Positions 1 to 7,479 of a stretch of 47,848 nt of DNA are shown in pieces. Position 1 is the stretch's first letter. Every line of letters starts with the position of its first letter. Source of the stretch: Rhizobium sp. Q54 (lineage in GTDB: Bacteria; Pseudomonadota; Alphaproteobacteria; Rickettsiales; UBA1997). The notes under the pieces were generated by a model, which saw nothing but the letters and a program-made list of their open reading frames with translations, was not told where the DNA came from and searched no databases. The stretch lies in contig CAMCMF010000006.1 in assembly GCA_945875865.1 (NCBI GenBank), positions 1-47,848 of the forward strand. The letters are read 5' to 3'. The position numbers and the translations under genes are program-made.

Positions 1-24
1 GCAAATTCTAGAGGTGATTTTTAG

Positions 25-139
25 GGTAAATTTAACTTAAAAATAGTTAGAAATTATCCAAAAATTACTTCTGAATTTGTTCCATCTTTTTTAAAAAAAG
101 AACTCTATCCGGCAGAAATTTCTGTCTGGCTTGAGGGGG
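25..139 (+). other. Possible coding remnant on the plus strand, no start codon
   Basis: An open frame runs on the plus strand from just after a stop at 22-24 and has no ATG. It reads through a protein-like stretch containing EFVPSFLKKELYPAEISVWLE before running antisense to the nuclease gene. The composition resembles coding sequence, but I recognise no family. It could be the tail of a gene broken by the rearrangement that also cut the neighbouring nuclease, or chance. An imperfect palindrome (CGGCAGAAATTTCTGTCTGG) lies at about 110-130. Confidence 0.2.
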
Positions 140-1135
140 TCACTTCAAATATCCACCCCCCTCTCCCAAAAAAACATCGGCAATGTAGCGACCGTAAATG
201 TCGGTTTTGTTGGTTTTGATGATTAGGAATTCCACATCTTTTAAAATCCTTTTTAATTCGGCAAAAGATTTTTGACCTTCCTTGGTTTTAATTTCGGGCG
301 CGTTGATTTGCGCAAGTCGTAAAATTTCTTTGTGAAAAATTTCAAAGCCTAAATCAAGAGTGACGTGGATGGTGTCGCCATCAACTACGCGATCTAGGTA
401 AGCTTTGTAACAATGAGCTTCTTTTTTGGTTACGGCAGATTTTTTTAGAGAATATTTTTTGCTTTTTTTGATGCTCTCGACAATTTCACCATCTCCTAGA
501 TTAGTTTTTATTTTGCTAAAAATATTGAATCCTAAATCAACAAACATTTCTTCCGAACCCTTCACTCGTAACAGTTGGTAAATAAATAATTTTCCAAGTG
601 TCGCTTTTAATTTTTTTACTGCCGACGATTTTTTTAACTTTTTTTTCAGATATTTTTTACTTTTTAACTCACCAACTTTTTTCTGTAAAACATCACCACT
701 CCACTCATTTTCTTTGGTTAAATCTTCAAGATATTTTCTTTCGTCATCACCTACAACAGCAGACAAAATGCGGTAATGCGACCAATTTAATTTTGGATCA
801 CATTGCGGAAGCTGTGGATAAGTTTGGTAAAAACTACGCATCTTGTAGAGTGTCGTAGAGGCAATTTTTGTATCTCGCTCAAGCCTTAAAATTAAATTTT
901 TGCCGTAAGTTTTGTCTTTGTTTTGCAGCAAATGCTCTTCAACTAATTTTCCAATTCGCCACGACATTTCAACTTTTTGTTGCGTAATTTTTTGCTGCGT
1001 TTTTTGTAAATTTTGCAAAATTTGTGTAAGAAGCTTTTTGTAGCCGGATTCAACAATGACAGTACTTTTCATGGGATTTATTTTGCTTTTTAAAGATTCC
1101 TGCCTTGCAGGCAGGAATTGGGATTTTTTACTCAT
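140..1135 (-). CDS. DUF1016 N-terminal domain fused to a staphylococcal-nuclease-like domain, probably C-terminally truncated
   Basis: About residues 25-175 match the DUF1016/YhcG N-terminal type (SGYKKLLTQIL, then SWRIGKLVEEHL, then LNWSHYRILSAV). YhcG proteins are linked to restriction and phage-defence loci, but their function is poorly known. A lysine-rich linker follows, then an SNase fold with the expected VDGDT, LRLAQINAPEIK and TDIYGRYIADVFL motifs. The catalytic Arg, Glu and Arg equivalents are present; the calcium-ligand Asp of the TPE loop is Asn. The frame stops right after the last barrel strand (GEGGGYLK), so the usual C-terminal helices (NEALVRQGLA-like) are missing. The ATG at 1135 is used; ATG at 1072 is an equally good start, because the first 21 residues come partly from a palindrome (CCTGCCTTGCAGGCAGG, 1099-1117). 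No partner restriction gene is adjacent. Confidence 0.7.
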   Translation of the reverse strand: MSKKSQFLPARQESLKSKINPMKSTVIVESGYKKLLTQILQNLQKTQQKITQQKVEMSWRIGKLVEEHLLQNKDKTYGKNLILRLERDTKIASTTLYKMRSFYQTYPQLPQCDPKLNWSHYRILSAVVGDDERKYLEDLTKENEWSGDVLQKKVGELKSKKYLKKKLKKSSAVKKLKATLGKLFIYQLLRVKGSEEMFVDLGFNIFSKIKTNLGDGEIVESIKKSKKYSLKKSAVTKKEAHCYKAYLDRVVDGDTIHVTLDLGFEIFHKEILRLAQINAPEIKTKEGQKSFAELKRILKDVEFLIIKTNKTDIYGRYIADVFLGEGGGYLK

Positions 1136-1215
1136 TGTCAAACAAGATTACCTCATTCCGGAATATACCGAAACCAATTCAAGCTACCGAACTCAAAAAT
1201 AAAGAGTCGGTATAT

Positions 1216-1358
1216 GGACATCTCTAAAAATTGTCTTTTCCGGTAATTTTGAGTTTTAACAAATTTGCTCGAGAGCACGTATATCTAATACGCTTACCTT
1301 CTCATAAATTTGTTAAAACTCAAAATTCCTCGAAAAATCCTAATTTTTAGAGGTGCCC
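1216..1358 (+). mobile_element. MITE-like element, full-length copy A
   Basis: This 143 bp palindromic element has left end GGACATCTCTAAAAATTG and right end CTAATTTTTAGAGGTGCCC. Nested inside is an inverted pair (GAGTTTTAACAAATTTG and its complement) around a central CTCGAGAGCACGTATATC segment, so the RNA would fold into one long hairpin. It is bordered by a 4 bp direct repeat ATAT (1212-1215 and 1359-1362), as expected of a transposed element. It has no coding capacity. It lies downstream of ispH. Confidence 0.85.
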
Positions 1359-1368
1359 ATATGGGGTT

Positions 1369-1451
1369 CCCCACGACCGTGGGGCGCAGGGCATCCTGCG
1401 TAAAAACAAAATCAATATACCAAATCGGCTTCTTGAAGCTGATTTGGTATA
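1369..1451. repeat. Cluster of three short palindromes after ispH
   Basis: Three adjacent hairpins occur here: CCCCACGACCGTGGGG (1369-1384), CGCAGGGCATCCTGCG (1385-1400), and a 36 bp near-perfect palindrome at 1416-1451 with arms TATACCAAATC/GATTTGGTATA around GGCTTCTTGAAGCT. The last is related to a segment at about 10511-10535. One or more may help end ispH transcription, but there is no clear U-tract. Confidence 0.6.
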
Positions 1452-1465
1452 TACCCATTCCACTT

Positions 1466-2398
1466 CTACTTTCTAACTTTACGGGGCAAAGCAAAAAAGA
1501 CATTCTCGGTAATCCCCTCCATATCAGAAACAGCAACATCAGATTTGGATATTTCTTTAATTCTATTGATCACTCCTTGCACCAAAATTTCAGGAGCGGA
1601 GGCGCCCGCGGTTAGTCCGATATTTTCTACGTTAGCAAACCATTCATCTTTTAAATCCTCAGCGCCACTAATCAGATAAGAAGGTAATCCAGATTCTTCA
1701 CCAAGATCACGTAAGCGATTTGAATTTGAACTATTTTGTGCACCAATAACCAATAGCACATCAACTATTGAGCATAGGCTACGAACTGCGTCTTGGCGGT
1801 TTTGTGTGGCGTAGCAAATATCTTTTGTTGCTAGACCTTGCTGCATTTTTGGAAATCTTGCTTCGAGAATTGAAGCGATTTTTTTGGTGTCATCAACACT
1901 TAGAGTTGTTTGCGTAACGTAAGCGATTTTTTCTGGATTTTTTATCTCAACATTTCGCGCGTCTTCTTCATTAGTAACCAGAATAACTTCTTTTTTTACG
2001 CGACCTCTGGTGCCTTCAACTTCTGGATGTCCGCGATGTCCAATCAAAATTATTTCATAACCTTCGTCTTCATATTTTTTGGCTTCGCGATGAACTTTGC
2101 TTACTAATGGACAGGTAGCGTCAATAACGTCTAAACCGCGAATCGCAGCATCTTCTTCTACTCGATCCGAAACTCCATGCGCCGAAAAAATTGTAATTGC
2201 TCCCACTGGAATTTGATCAACTTCAGTAACAAAAATTGCACCTTTTTTGCGCAGAGATTCAACAACGAATTTATTGTGAACTATTTCATGCCTGACATAT
2301 ACAGGAGCGCCAAACTTGGCGATTGCTTTTTCAACCGTTTCAATTGCGCGAGTAACTCCAGCACAAAAACCGCGCGGCTTTGCTAAAATTATATTCAT
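1466..2398 (-). CDS. ispH: 4-hydroxy-3-methylbut-2-enyl diphosphate reductase
   Basis: IspH catalyses the last step of the MEP isoprenoid pathway, reducing HMBPP to IPP and DMAPP with a 4Fe-4S cluster in the cytosol. The 310-residue protein has the family's usual length. It begins with ILAKPRGFCAGVTRAIE, which carries the first cluster cysteine. DATCPLVSKVH has the second, and the third is in the central region (KDICYATQNRQDAV). NSSNSNRLRDL and the GASAPE motif near the C-terminus match substrate-binding segments. The ATG at 2398 is clear. It lies 14 bases downstream of the Hpt gene and may be co-transcribed with it. Cluster assembly would depend on the isc operon in this window. Confidence 0.97.
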   Translation of the reverse strand: MNIILAKPRGFCAGVTRAIETVEKAIAKFGAPVYVRHEIVHNKFVVESLRKKGAIFVTEVDQIPVGAITIFSAHGVSDRVEEDAAIRGLDVIDATCPLVSKVHREAKKYEDEGYEIILIGHRGHPEVEGTRGRVKKEVILVTNEEDARNVEIKNPEKIAYVTQTTLSVDDTKKIASILEARFPKMQQGLATKDICYATQNRQDAVRSLCSIVDVLLVIGAQNSSNSNRLRDLGEESGLPSYLISGAEDLKDEWFANVENIGLTAGASAPEILVQGVINRIKEISKSDVAVSDMEGITENVFFALPRKVRK

Positions 2399-2412
2399 TT
2401 TTTAAGGGAGGG

Positions 2413-2772
2413 CTATTTGCTCAACAATTCTTGATTAATGAAGTCCAAAACATGTCGCAACTCTTCACGAACATTATTTAAAACTGACATCTTTTTTTGA
2501 GCTTCTTCTTCGGGATGTTTTTGTGCATATTCAAGAGCTTTAGAAAGATCAAAAGCACCTATTGATGAAGCCGCACCTTTAAAGGCATGAGAGGCCATGT
2601 ACCAAGAATTATTATCGCTGCTTTTTATGGCATCTTCCATCTTCACAATATTGCGCTGAGCATTTTCAGCAAAAATAGCGAAGAGCTCTTTTTCAAACTC
2701 TTTATCATTGTCGATAATACTTCTAAGAAATTCTGTATCGATTGCTCTTTTTAGATTCATAGCTTCTGTCAT
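2413..2772 (-). CDS. Hpt-domain histidine phosphotransfer protein
   Basis: This 119-residue protein is a stand-alone histidine-containing phosphotransfer (Hpt) module. The motif MASHAFKGAASSIGA contains the phospho-accepting His (residue 62) followed by the typical K-G. The flanking sequence is helical and charged, as in the four-helix Hpt bundle. The ATG at 2772 was chosen because the longer frame upstream reads back into the yfiR-like gene and has no Hpt similarity. Such proteins shuttle phosphate between receiver domains. The hybrid kinase at 7480-10368 is the only candidate donor in view, so a shared phosphorelay is plausible but not shown. Confidence 0.88.
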   Translation of the reverse strand: MTEAMNLKRAIDTEFLRSIIDNDKEFEKELFAIFAENAQRNIVKMEDAIKSSDNNSWYMASHAFKGAASSIGAFDLSKALEYAQKHPEEEAQKKMSVLNNVREELRHVLDFINQELLSK

Positions 2773-2821
2773 AAATTTTTTATTTAGTTTGATTGTCGTA
2801 AATATTTTTAGAGTAGGATTA

Positions 2822-3310
2822 TCAATTAACAATAAGACTCGTAGCAAGTGAGTTCAGCTTAATTCCAGCTTCCTTCATTGCTTTAGAATTTACCGTTAAT
2901 TCAAAATTTCTGCGCCCCATTTCAACCCTGACCACTCCACCTATTTCAGTAAAATCATCGAAGACAGCGATAGTTAGAATTTTACTTTTATTAAATTTAA
3001 CCAACTCATTTCTCGCAATCTTTTCTGTGCCTTGAGCGATATAAATTGCCTTACAAGTTTCATATTTTGTTAAGTCGCGATCAAGATCAATTATATTTTT
3101 ATCGAGATTAAACAAAACTTTTGATATTTCATCGCTACCAAAAACACAGAAAGATCCATGTTTTAATATTTGTGCCGTGCTAACCAAGTCATTAATAAAG
3201 CCGCCAAAGGAAAATACTTCATCACTATCAAGGCTTCTTGCGGCAACATTGCTTGTTGCAAGCAGCAAAAAAAGTAACGTGGTGGATAATAAAGTTTTTA
3301 TATAACTCAT
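2822..3310 (-). CDS. YfiR-like (DUF4154) periplasmic protein
   Basis: This 162-residue protein has a signal peptide (hydrophobic stretch about residues 7-22, probable cleavage after NVAA). The rest follows the YfiR/DUF4154 pattern: CVFGSD early, a CKAIYIAQ strand, and a C-terminal half with FTEIGGVVRVEMGRRNFELTV followed by SKAMKEAGIKLNSL. YfiR of Pseudomonas is a periplasmic repressor of the diguanylate cyclase YfiN. In many proteobacteria DUF4154 proteins sit beside a TonB-dependent receptor and a sensor kinase or cyclase, and the receptor gene here lies 23 bases upstream. No GGDEF protein is seen, so the partner may be the hybrid kinase. Confidence 0.8.
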   Translation of the reverse strand: MSYIKTLLSTTLLFLLLATSNVAARSLDSDEVFSFGGFINDLVSTAQILKHGSFCVFGSDEISKVLFNLDKNIIDLDRDLTKYETCKAIYIAQGTEKIARNELVKFNKSKILTIAVFDDFTEIGGVVRVEMGRRNFELTVNSKAMKEAGIKLNSLATSLIVN

Positions 3311-3333
3311 TGGTGATTACTTATCTTCATTCT

Positions 3334-5325
3334 TCAATATTGCCAAACCATTTTTGCATAGATTGCTCTACCAATCTCTGTGCGATTGTTAAAAGTGGCG
3401 GCTCTGAATTCTGAGTGAACTTGATTGAAAAGGTTTTGAATACCGACGCTCAAATCAACATTTTTAGTTACTAAATAACCCAACCTGGTATCAAACCTGA
3501 AATAGGAAGGCATTCCTGGGCCGGCAGTTAATCGACCGGTAGTAGCATTGTTGGTTGTTGTGCCCGAAAGAGGAAGTCCGCTCACATAGTATAACATATT
3601 ATCAAACTCGAGTTTTGAAGTGATGTTGTAGAATGATTTTAACTTAAAATTGCTTTGCGGATTTTGCCCTTCAGCTAGTTGTGAAGAGTTGGAGCTGGTG
3701 CTATCAGTTGAAAAACTATCGATATGAAGATCGGCTTTTAAGTAATCATAACTGGCTTCCAATTTCCAAGATTCATTGACCTGCCATTTGCCGGAAATTT
3801 CAAATCCGTATGACTCACCAAAACCGTTATTGGCAATACTATATTTTCCGGGAGATGTTCTTTCAAAAGTTCTTAAGGAATTATATTGGTTAAAAAATGT
3901 CGCGATGTCGATTGAGGTTTTGCTGGTAGGTTTAACTCTATATCCCGCCTCATATGCTATTACATCTTCTGAGTTATATGTCGTACTACCTTGTTGCGAT
4001 CCACCAAGTATGCTCAAACTATCATCATTTCTGGTGGGAGTTCTAACCGCTCTGGCAACTGATGCCCAAAGAGTTTGATTGCGACTTGGATAATATGCCA
4101 ATTTAGCATTGGGCATATATTCAAAACCGGTGAAATTATTATTTATGAATTTTGATCCGATGGTTAAATATAATTCATCAGCTATCAAACCGATTTTTTC
4201 CTGAATAAATCCATTATAAACATAACTACTCATGTTATCCGGCGTGTAATTGAAAGGAAGGACGCCGCTAGCTATTGGGCTTTCTTCAATATCATCATCG
4301 ACTCTTCGATAACCAACTCCCCAAATAAACTGATTTTGTTTCGAGAAATTATAGAAATGTTGAAAATCTATGTCGTAGGTTCTTGAGCTGCGTTGTAGAA
4401 TCGGGATGCTAAACTGGTCATAATCGAAGTAAGTGTTTAGAGTAAAATTAGATTTCGCCGAAAGTTTTTTATCCCAGTTTAAAACTATATTTCCGCCGCG
4501 CGAATCCTTGTCGTTTCTATTCGGATTGGTCAATACTGGACTGTTAAAATAATTCTGAGCTGTGCCGCTATAAGCATCACCATGTACGGAGACTGTGTTA
4601 TCCTTGATGGATGTGACATCATATCTAAATCCAGCACGATCCTGCCGACTCTCGTCGCCATTACTGGTTTTGGTATTATATTTATCAAGTGCGCCTCTAG
4701 AGCCAGTTTTAGCATATAGTCTGTAGCTATCCTTGCTGGCAGTTTCTCCACCATATCTGACTTCAGTTATTAATTTATCTTGAGTACCAATAATTTGAGA
4801 AACGTAAGCGCCTTGAGTTTGAGCAGCATTTTTTGTAATTACGTTGATGATACCATTTACCGCATTAGCGCCCCAGATAGTTCCACCAGGCCCCCTAACC
4901 ACTTCAATTCTGTCGATATCCTCCATTACATAATCTTGAATATCCCAAAAGGATCCGGAAAAAATCGCGGAATAAATAATTCTGCCATCAATCATCAATA
5001 AAAGTTTATTAGAAAATTGACCATTGGAGCCACGAGTAGAAATCGCCCATTTATGACCATCAATTCTAGCGACATGCAATCCCGGAACAGATCTCAAAGC
5101 TTCTGGAATTGATGTTGCGCCGGATCTGCGGATTTCCTCGGAACTCAAAACATAGGTTGCGGAAGGAGCATCAAAAGCATTTTCTTTTTTCTTTGATAAG
5201 GAAAAAATCTGACCATCTAAGGCTTTGGGATCTATGACATCAGCGGCATTAGCAGTAGTTGCCACAAATATAAAAAGAGATGCGAGCGAATAAATTACCA
5301 GAGAACTTATTTTTAAGTTTTTCAT
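3334..5325 (-). CDS. TonB-dependent outer-membrane receptor
   Basis: This is a 663-residue outer-membrane receptor. Residues 1-27 form a signal peptide ending TTANA. The plug domain (about 50-165) contains SIPEALRSVPGLHV, LLLMIDGRI and IDRIEVVRGPGGTIWGANAV, all standard plug motifs. The rest is a 22-strand-type barrel ending MVWQY with a C-terminal aromatic residue. Substrate cannot be told from sequence; small receptors of this type often take siderophores, cobalamin or unknown ligands. The plug is preceded by a short N-terminal segment rather than a clear STN signalling domain. It heads the minus-strand set receptor, YfiR-like, Hpt, ispH, which suggests a sensing role as well as uptake. No TonB/ExbBD genes are in the window. 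Confidence 0.93.
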   Translation of the reverse strand: MKNLKISSLVIYSLASLFIFVATTANAADVIDPKALDGQIFSLSKKKENAFDAPSATYVLSSEEIRRSGATSIPEALRSVPGLHVARIDGHKWAISTRGSNGQFSNKLLLMIDGRIIYSAIFSGSFWDIQDYVMEDIDRIEVVRGPGGTIWGANAVNGIINVITKNAAQTQGAYVSQIIGTQDKLITEVRYGGETASKDSYRLYAKTGSRGALDKYNTKTSNGDESRQDRAGFRYDVTSIKDNTVSVHGDAYSGTAQNYFNSPVLTNPNRNDKDSRGGNIVLNWDKKLSAKSNFTLNTYFDYDQFSIPILQRSSRTYDIDFQHFYNFSKQNQFIWGVGYRRVDDDIEESPIASGVLPFNYTPDNMSSYVYNGFIQEKIGLIADELYLTIGSKFINNNFTGFEYMPNAKLAYYPSRNQTLWASVARAVRTPTRNDDSLSILGGSQQGSTTYNSEDVIAYEAGYRVKPTSKTSIDIATFFNQYNSLRTFERTSPGKYSIANNGFGESYGFEISGKWQVNESWKLEASYDYLKADLHIDSFSTDSTSSNSSQLAEGQNPQSNFKLKSFYNITSKLEFDNMLYYVSGLPLSGTTTNNATTGRLTAGPGMPSYFRFDTRLGYLVTKNVDLSVGIQNLFNQVHSEFRAATFNNRTEIGRAIYAKMVWQY

Positions 5326-5436
5326 TTTTTTACTAAAAAATTGAGAAAGAATCTAAAGGCTGGCGGTATCCGACAAACCTTGATGTGTTTTTTAAACTCA
5401 CAAGAAAAAAATTCTTTCACTTAAAAAATGAATCAG

Positions 5437-5472
5437 GGGCGCCTCTAAAAATTAGGATTTTTCGAGGTGCCT
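5437..5472. mobile_element. Short MITE derivative (copy F)
   Basis: This 36 bp palindrome starts GGGCGCCTCTAAAAATTAGG and ends TTTTTCGAGGTGCCT. It is the right-hand palindrome of the full element joined directly to a left-type terminus. The flanks TCAG (5433-5436) and TCAA (5473-5476) match in three of four positions, a degraded target duplication. It lies between the receptor and the phzF-like gene. Confidence 0.7.
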
Positions 5473-5485
5473 TCAAAATGAATAG

Positions 5486-6355
5486 TTATTCTGCAAAAGA
5501 AATGGCCGTATAACCACCCGTTAAATTTATACTGCTGGTAGCTTTGTCACAGCTAATAAATTGCAGACCACCCAACTTACCGGTTACATTATACTGATAG
5601 GGGAAAATAACTTTGTAGGAATCAAGATTTACTACTGAAGCAATCGAACAATTTGCAGATCCACAAGCCACATCTTCGCCGTTTTCTTCTTCTTTATTCA
5701 AAGCTAAATGAGAGAAAACCCTAACTTCAAAATCCATATTTTTTACTGCAGTTTTTTGCATCACAACCATCGCTCTATAATCTAGATCATTAGCATATTT
5801 TTCTAACAAGGAAAGGTTGGGAACTATTTCACGAATCAAGAAACTATCATTTAAACAAACTACGTAATCATTCATTTTTGATTTATAAAAAATATCAATT
5901 GCCGCAGCAGGAACAGCAAGAATCTCGCGAATTTTTTTCTTTATCAGCCCGTTACGAATTGGTTCAGCTGGAGCTAGAGGAAGGTTAATGGTTGCACTGT
6001 CATCACCTAACTTGGTTTTGATAGCTATGCCATTTTCCAGATGAAAAACCACTTCACTAATTTTTGAATCGTAAAATTTTTTAACCACACCTGCTGCACA
6101 TATTGCAGCATGACCACATAAACTAGGCCATTCTTCACCATATTGGGTATAATATCTCAGATCAAAATCATCGCTATTTTTTTGCTTCTTCAAAAAAACT
6201 GTGATCAAAAACTTTCCAAATTTTACTAAAGAAATGCGTGACATCAGCTTCTTATCCATCTCTTCTGATTCATCAAAAATTATAACATGAGCAGGATTTC
6301 CAATAGCTTCTAGCGAATCAAGTTTAGTAAATGCAAAGGCCTTGAAATAGATCAT
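5486..6355 (-). CDS. PhzF-family isomerase-like protein
   Basis: This 289-residue protein is of the PhzF / diaminopimelate-epimerase-fold family. N-terminal GNPAHVIIF matches the GNPAAV motif, PSLCGHAAICAAGV matches the PFCGHATLA motif, and GEDVACGSANCSIAS matches the EDPVTGSA motif of the second half. The active-site Glu expected in the early loop of PhzF (LGNPAAVVLL...E) cannot be placed confidently. The substrate is unknown; most family members outside phenazine clusters are uncharacterised. It starts 4 bases after the acetyltransferase stop and has no good ribosome site of its own, so it is probably translationally coupled. Confidence 0.85.
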   Translation of the reverse strand: MIYFKAFAFTKLDSLEAIGNPAHVIIFDESEEMDKKLMSRISLVKFGKFLITVFLKKQKNSDDFDLRYYTQYGEEWPSLCGHAAICAAGVVKKFYDSKISEVVFHLENGIAIKTKLGDDSATINLPLAPAEPIRNGLIKKKIREILAVPAAAIDIFYKSKMNDYVVCLNDSFLIREIVPNLSLLEKYANDLDYRAMVVMQKTAVKNMDFEVRVFSHLALNKEEENGEDVACGSANCSIASVVNLDSYKVIFPYQYNVTGKLGGLQFISCDKATSSINLTGGYTAISFAE

Positions 6356-6358
6356 ATT

Positions 6359-7192
6359 CTAATGCTTAGTACAAAATGGTTGTGTAAAATCACCTCGTGA
6401 AAAATCACGAGACATTGAATCGATATAATTTCTTAAGTCGTGGATTCTAACTTTTTTTGATTCATTAGAAAAAAAATCCTCTTTAGATATCTCAAAAACA
6501 TTAATCAATAATTCGCCTTCTTTTTTATTGACTTGACCCACATGTTTAAATCCCAAACGCAATATCACTGCTTGAGAATTATAGTTATCGGACAGGGCGC
6601 TGACAACCATCTTTGCACAATTAGCATTTTTAAAACATTGCTTGATTAGCACAGACCCAACCGATAGAGCATAGTGACCATATTTCTTTTTAAATAAATG
6701 CCCCGAATCCACCACCATCACCTTACCACCCTCATCCTTTTCCAAAACTGCCGACATGATCAGGCCCATCAAATCACCATCATTTGAAATCACTTTGTAT
6801 GAAAGTGGAATTGGCGACAGGCGATTAACTTCGGTCAATGCCTCATATGTTTTTTTTGCCTGCTCTTTTGTTGGAATTTCACGATTAAAAACAGAAACTG
6901 TTTTCATAATTTCGGGATCAAAAATAATGCTCGCATATTCTTGATAATCCAATTCCGAATCTGGATCAAAAGGCAGCATTTTAAAATTTTCAAAGCTGAG
7001 AATATATTCATTTTTAAAATTACTTTTAGCATTCAGCGGATCTTCTGAATTTAAGAATTTTTCTGAATTTCTAGCCTCACCAAGCATAGAATTTATTGCG
7101 TGCAATTGCTTCAATTGATTAACTTTAGTAGCAGCAATTAAGTCCTCACCAAGCGCAGCAATTGACCTGAGCGGCATTAGCTTGTCTTTCAT
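6359..7192 (-). CDS. GNAT-family N-acetyltransferase-like protein
   Basis: This is a 277-residue protein. About residues 85-240 resemble a RimJ/GNAT_3-type acetyltransferase: IMKTVSVFNREIPTKEQA, YKVISNDGDLMGLIM, then the GHYALSVGSVLIKQCF segment in the place of the acetyl-CoA loop, and ILRLGFKHVGQV as the usual terminal motif (residue plus GF-x-x-x-G). The first 80 residues are a helical extension I do not recognise. ATG at 7192 is preferred over upstream starts because GGAGA lies about 8 bases before it. It is paired with the phzF-like gene. The acyl acceptor is unknown. Confidence 0.75.
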   Translation of the reverse strand: MKDKLMPLRSIAALGEDLIAATKVNQLKQLHAINSMLGEARNSEKFLNSEDPLNAKSNFKNEYILSFENFKMLPFDPDSELDYQEYASIIFDPEIMKTVSVFNREIPTKEQAKKTYEALTEVNRLSPIPLSYKVISNDGDLMGLIMSAVLEKDEGGKVMVVDSGHLFKKKYGHYALSVGSVLIKQCFKNANCAKMVVSALSDNYNSQAVILRLGFKHVGQVNKKEGELLINVFEISKEDFFSNESKKVRIHDLRNYIDSMSRDFSRGDFTQPFCTKH

Positions 7193-7425
7193 TTCTGATT
7201 CTCCGAATTTTCTCTGTTTCAACTTAAATATATTTTTTAAAAAAATGTCACTTGAGGTAAAAATGTTTGACAGCACTTACTTCAAACTTAGAAAACCCAT
7301 AATTAGATTTAATTTAGCTCAAGCTATAACAGACACATCAGAACCATTCTCAAAAAAAGACAATTTGTAAAATGTCCTGTATGGACTACTAGCCAAACCT
7401 GTTTCAAAAAGAGATAGTTTTTTGA

Positions 7426-7471
7426 GGGTATCTCTAAAAATTGTCTTTTCCGGTAATTTTTAGAGGCGCTC
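7426..7471. mobile_element. Short MITE derivative (copy H)
   Basis: This 46 bp copy has left end GGGTATCTCTAAAAATTG and right end TTTTTAGAGGCGCTC. It equals the first 35 bp of the full element fused to its last 11 bp, apparently by deletion between two TAATTTT repeats. Perfect 4 bp direct repeats TTGA flank it (7422-7425 and 7472-7475). It ends only 8 bases before the start codon of the hybrid kinase, so it lies in that gene's leader. Confidence 0.85.
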
Positions 7472-7479
7472 TTGAGTCA

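Noticed and set aside
598-858. 86-codon frame on the plus strand
   Set aside because: It is entirely antisense to the DUF1016-SNase gene and has low-complexity Phe/Leu/His composition.
1294-1615. Two frames overlapping MITE copy A and the palindromes after ispH
   Set aside because: They are made of inverted-repeat DNA and give no protein-like pattern.
5326-5436. Riboswitch (for example cobalamin) upstream of the TonB receptor gene
   Set aside because: The region is short and I cannot see a conserved B12-box or other aptamer core.
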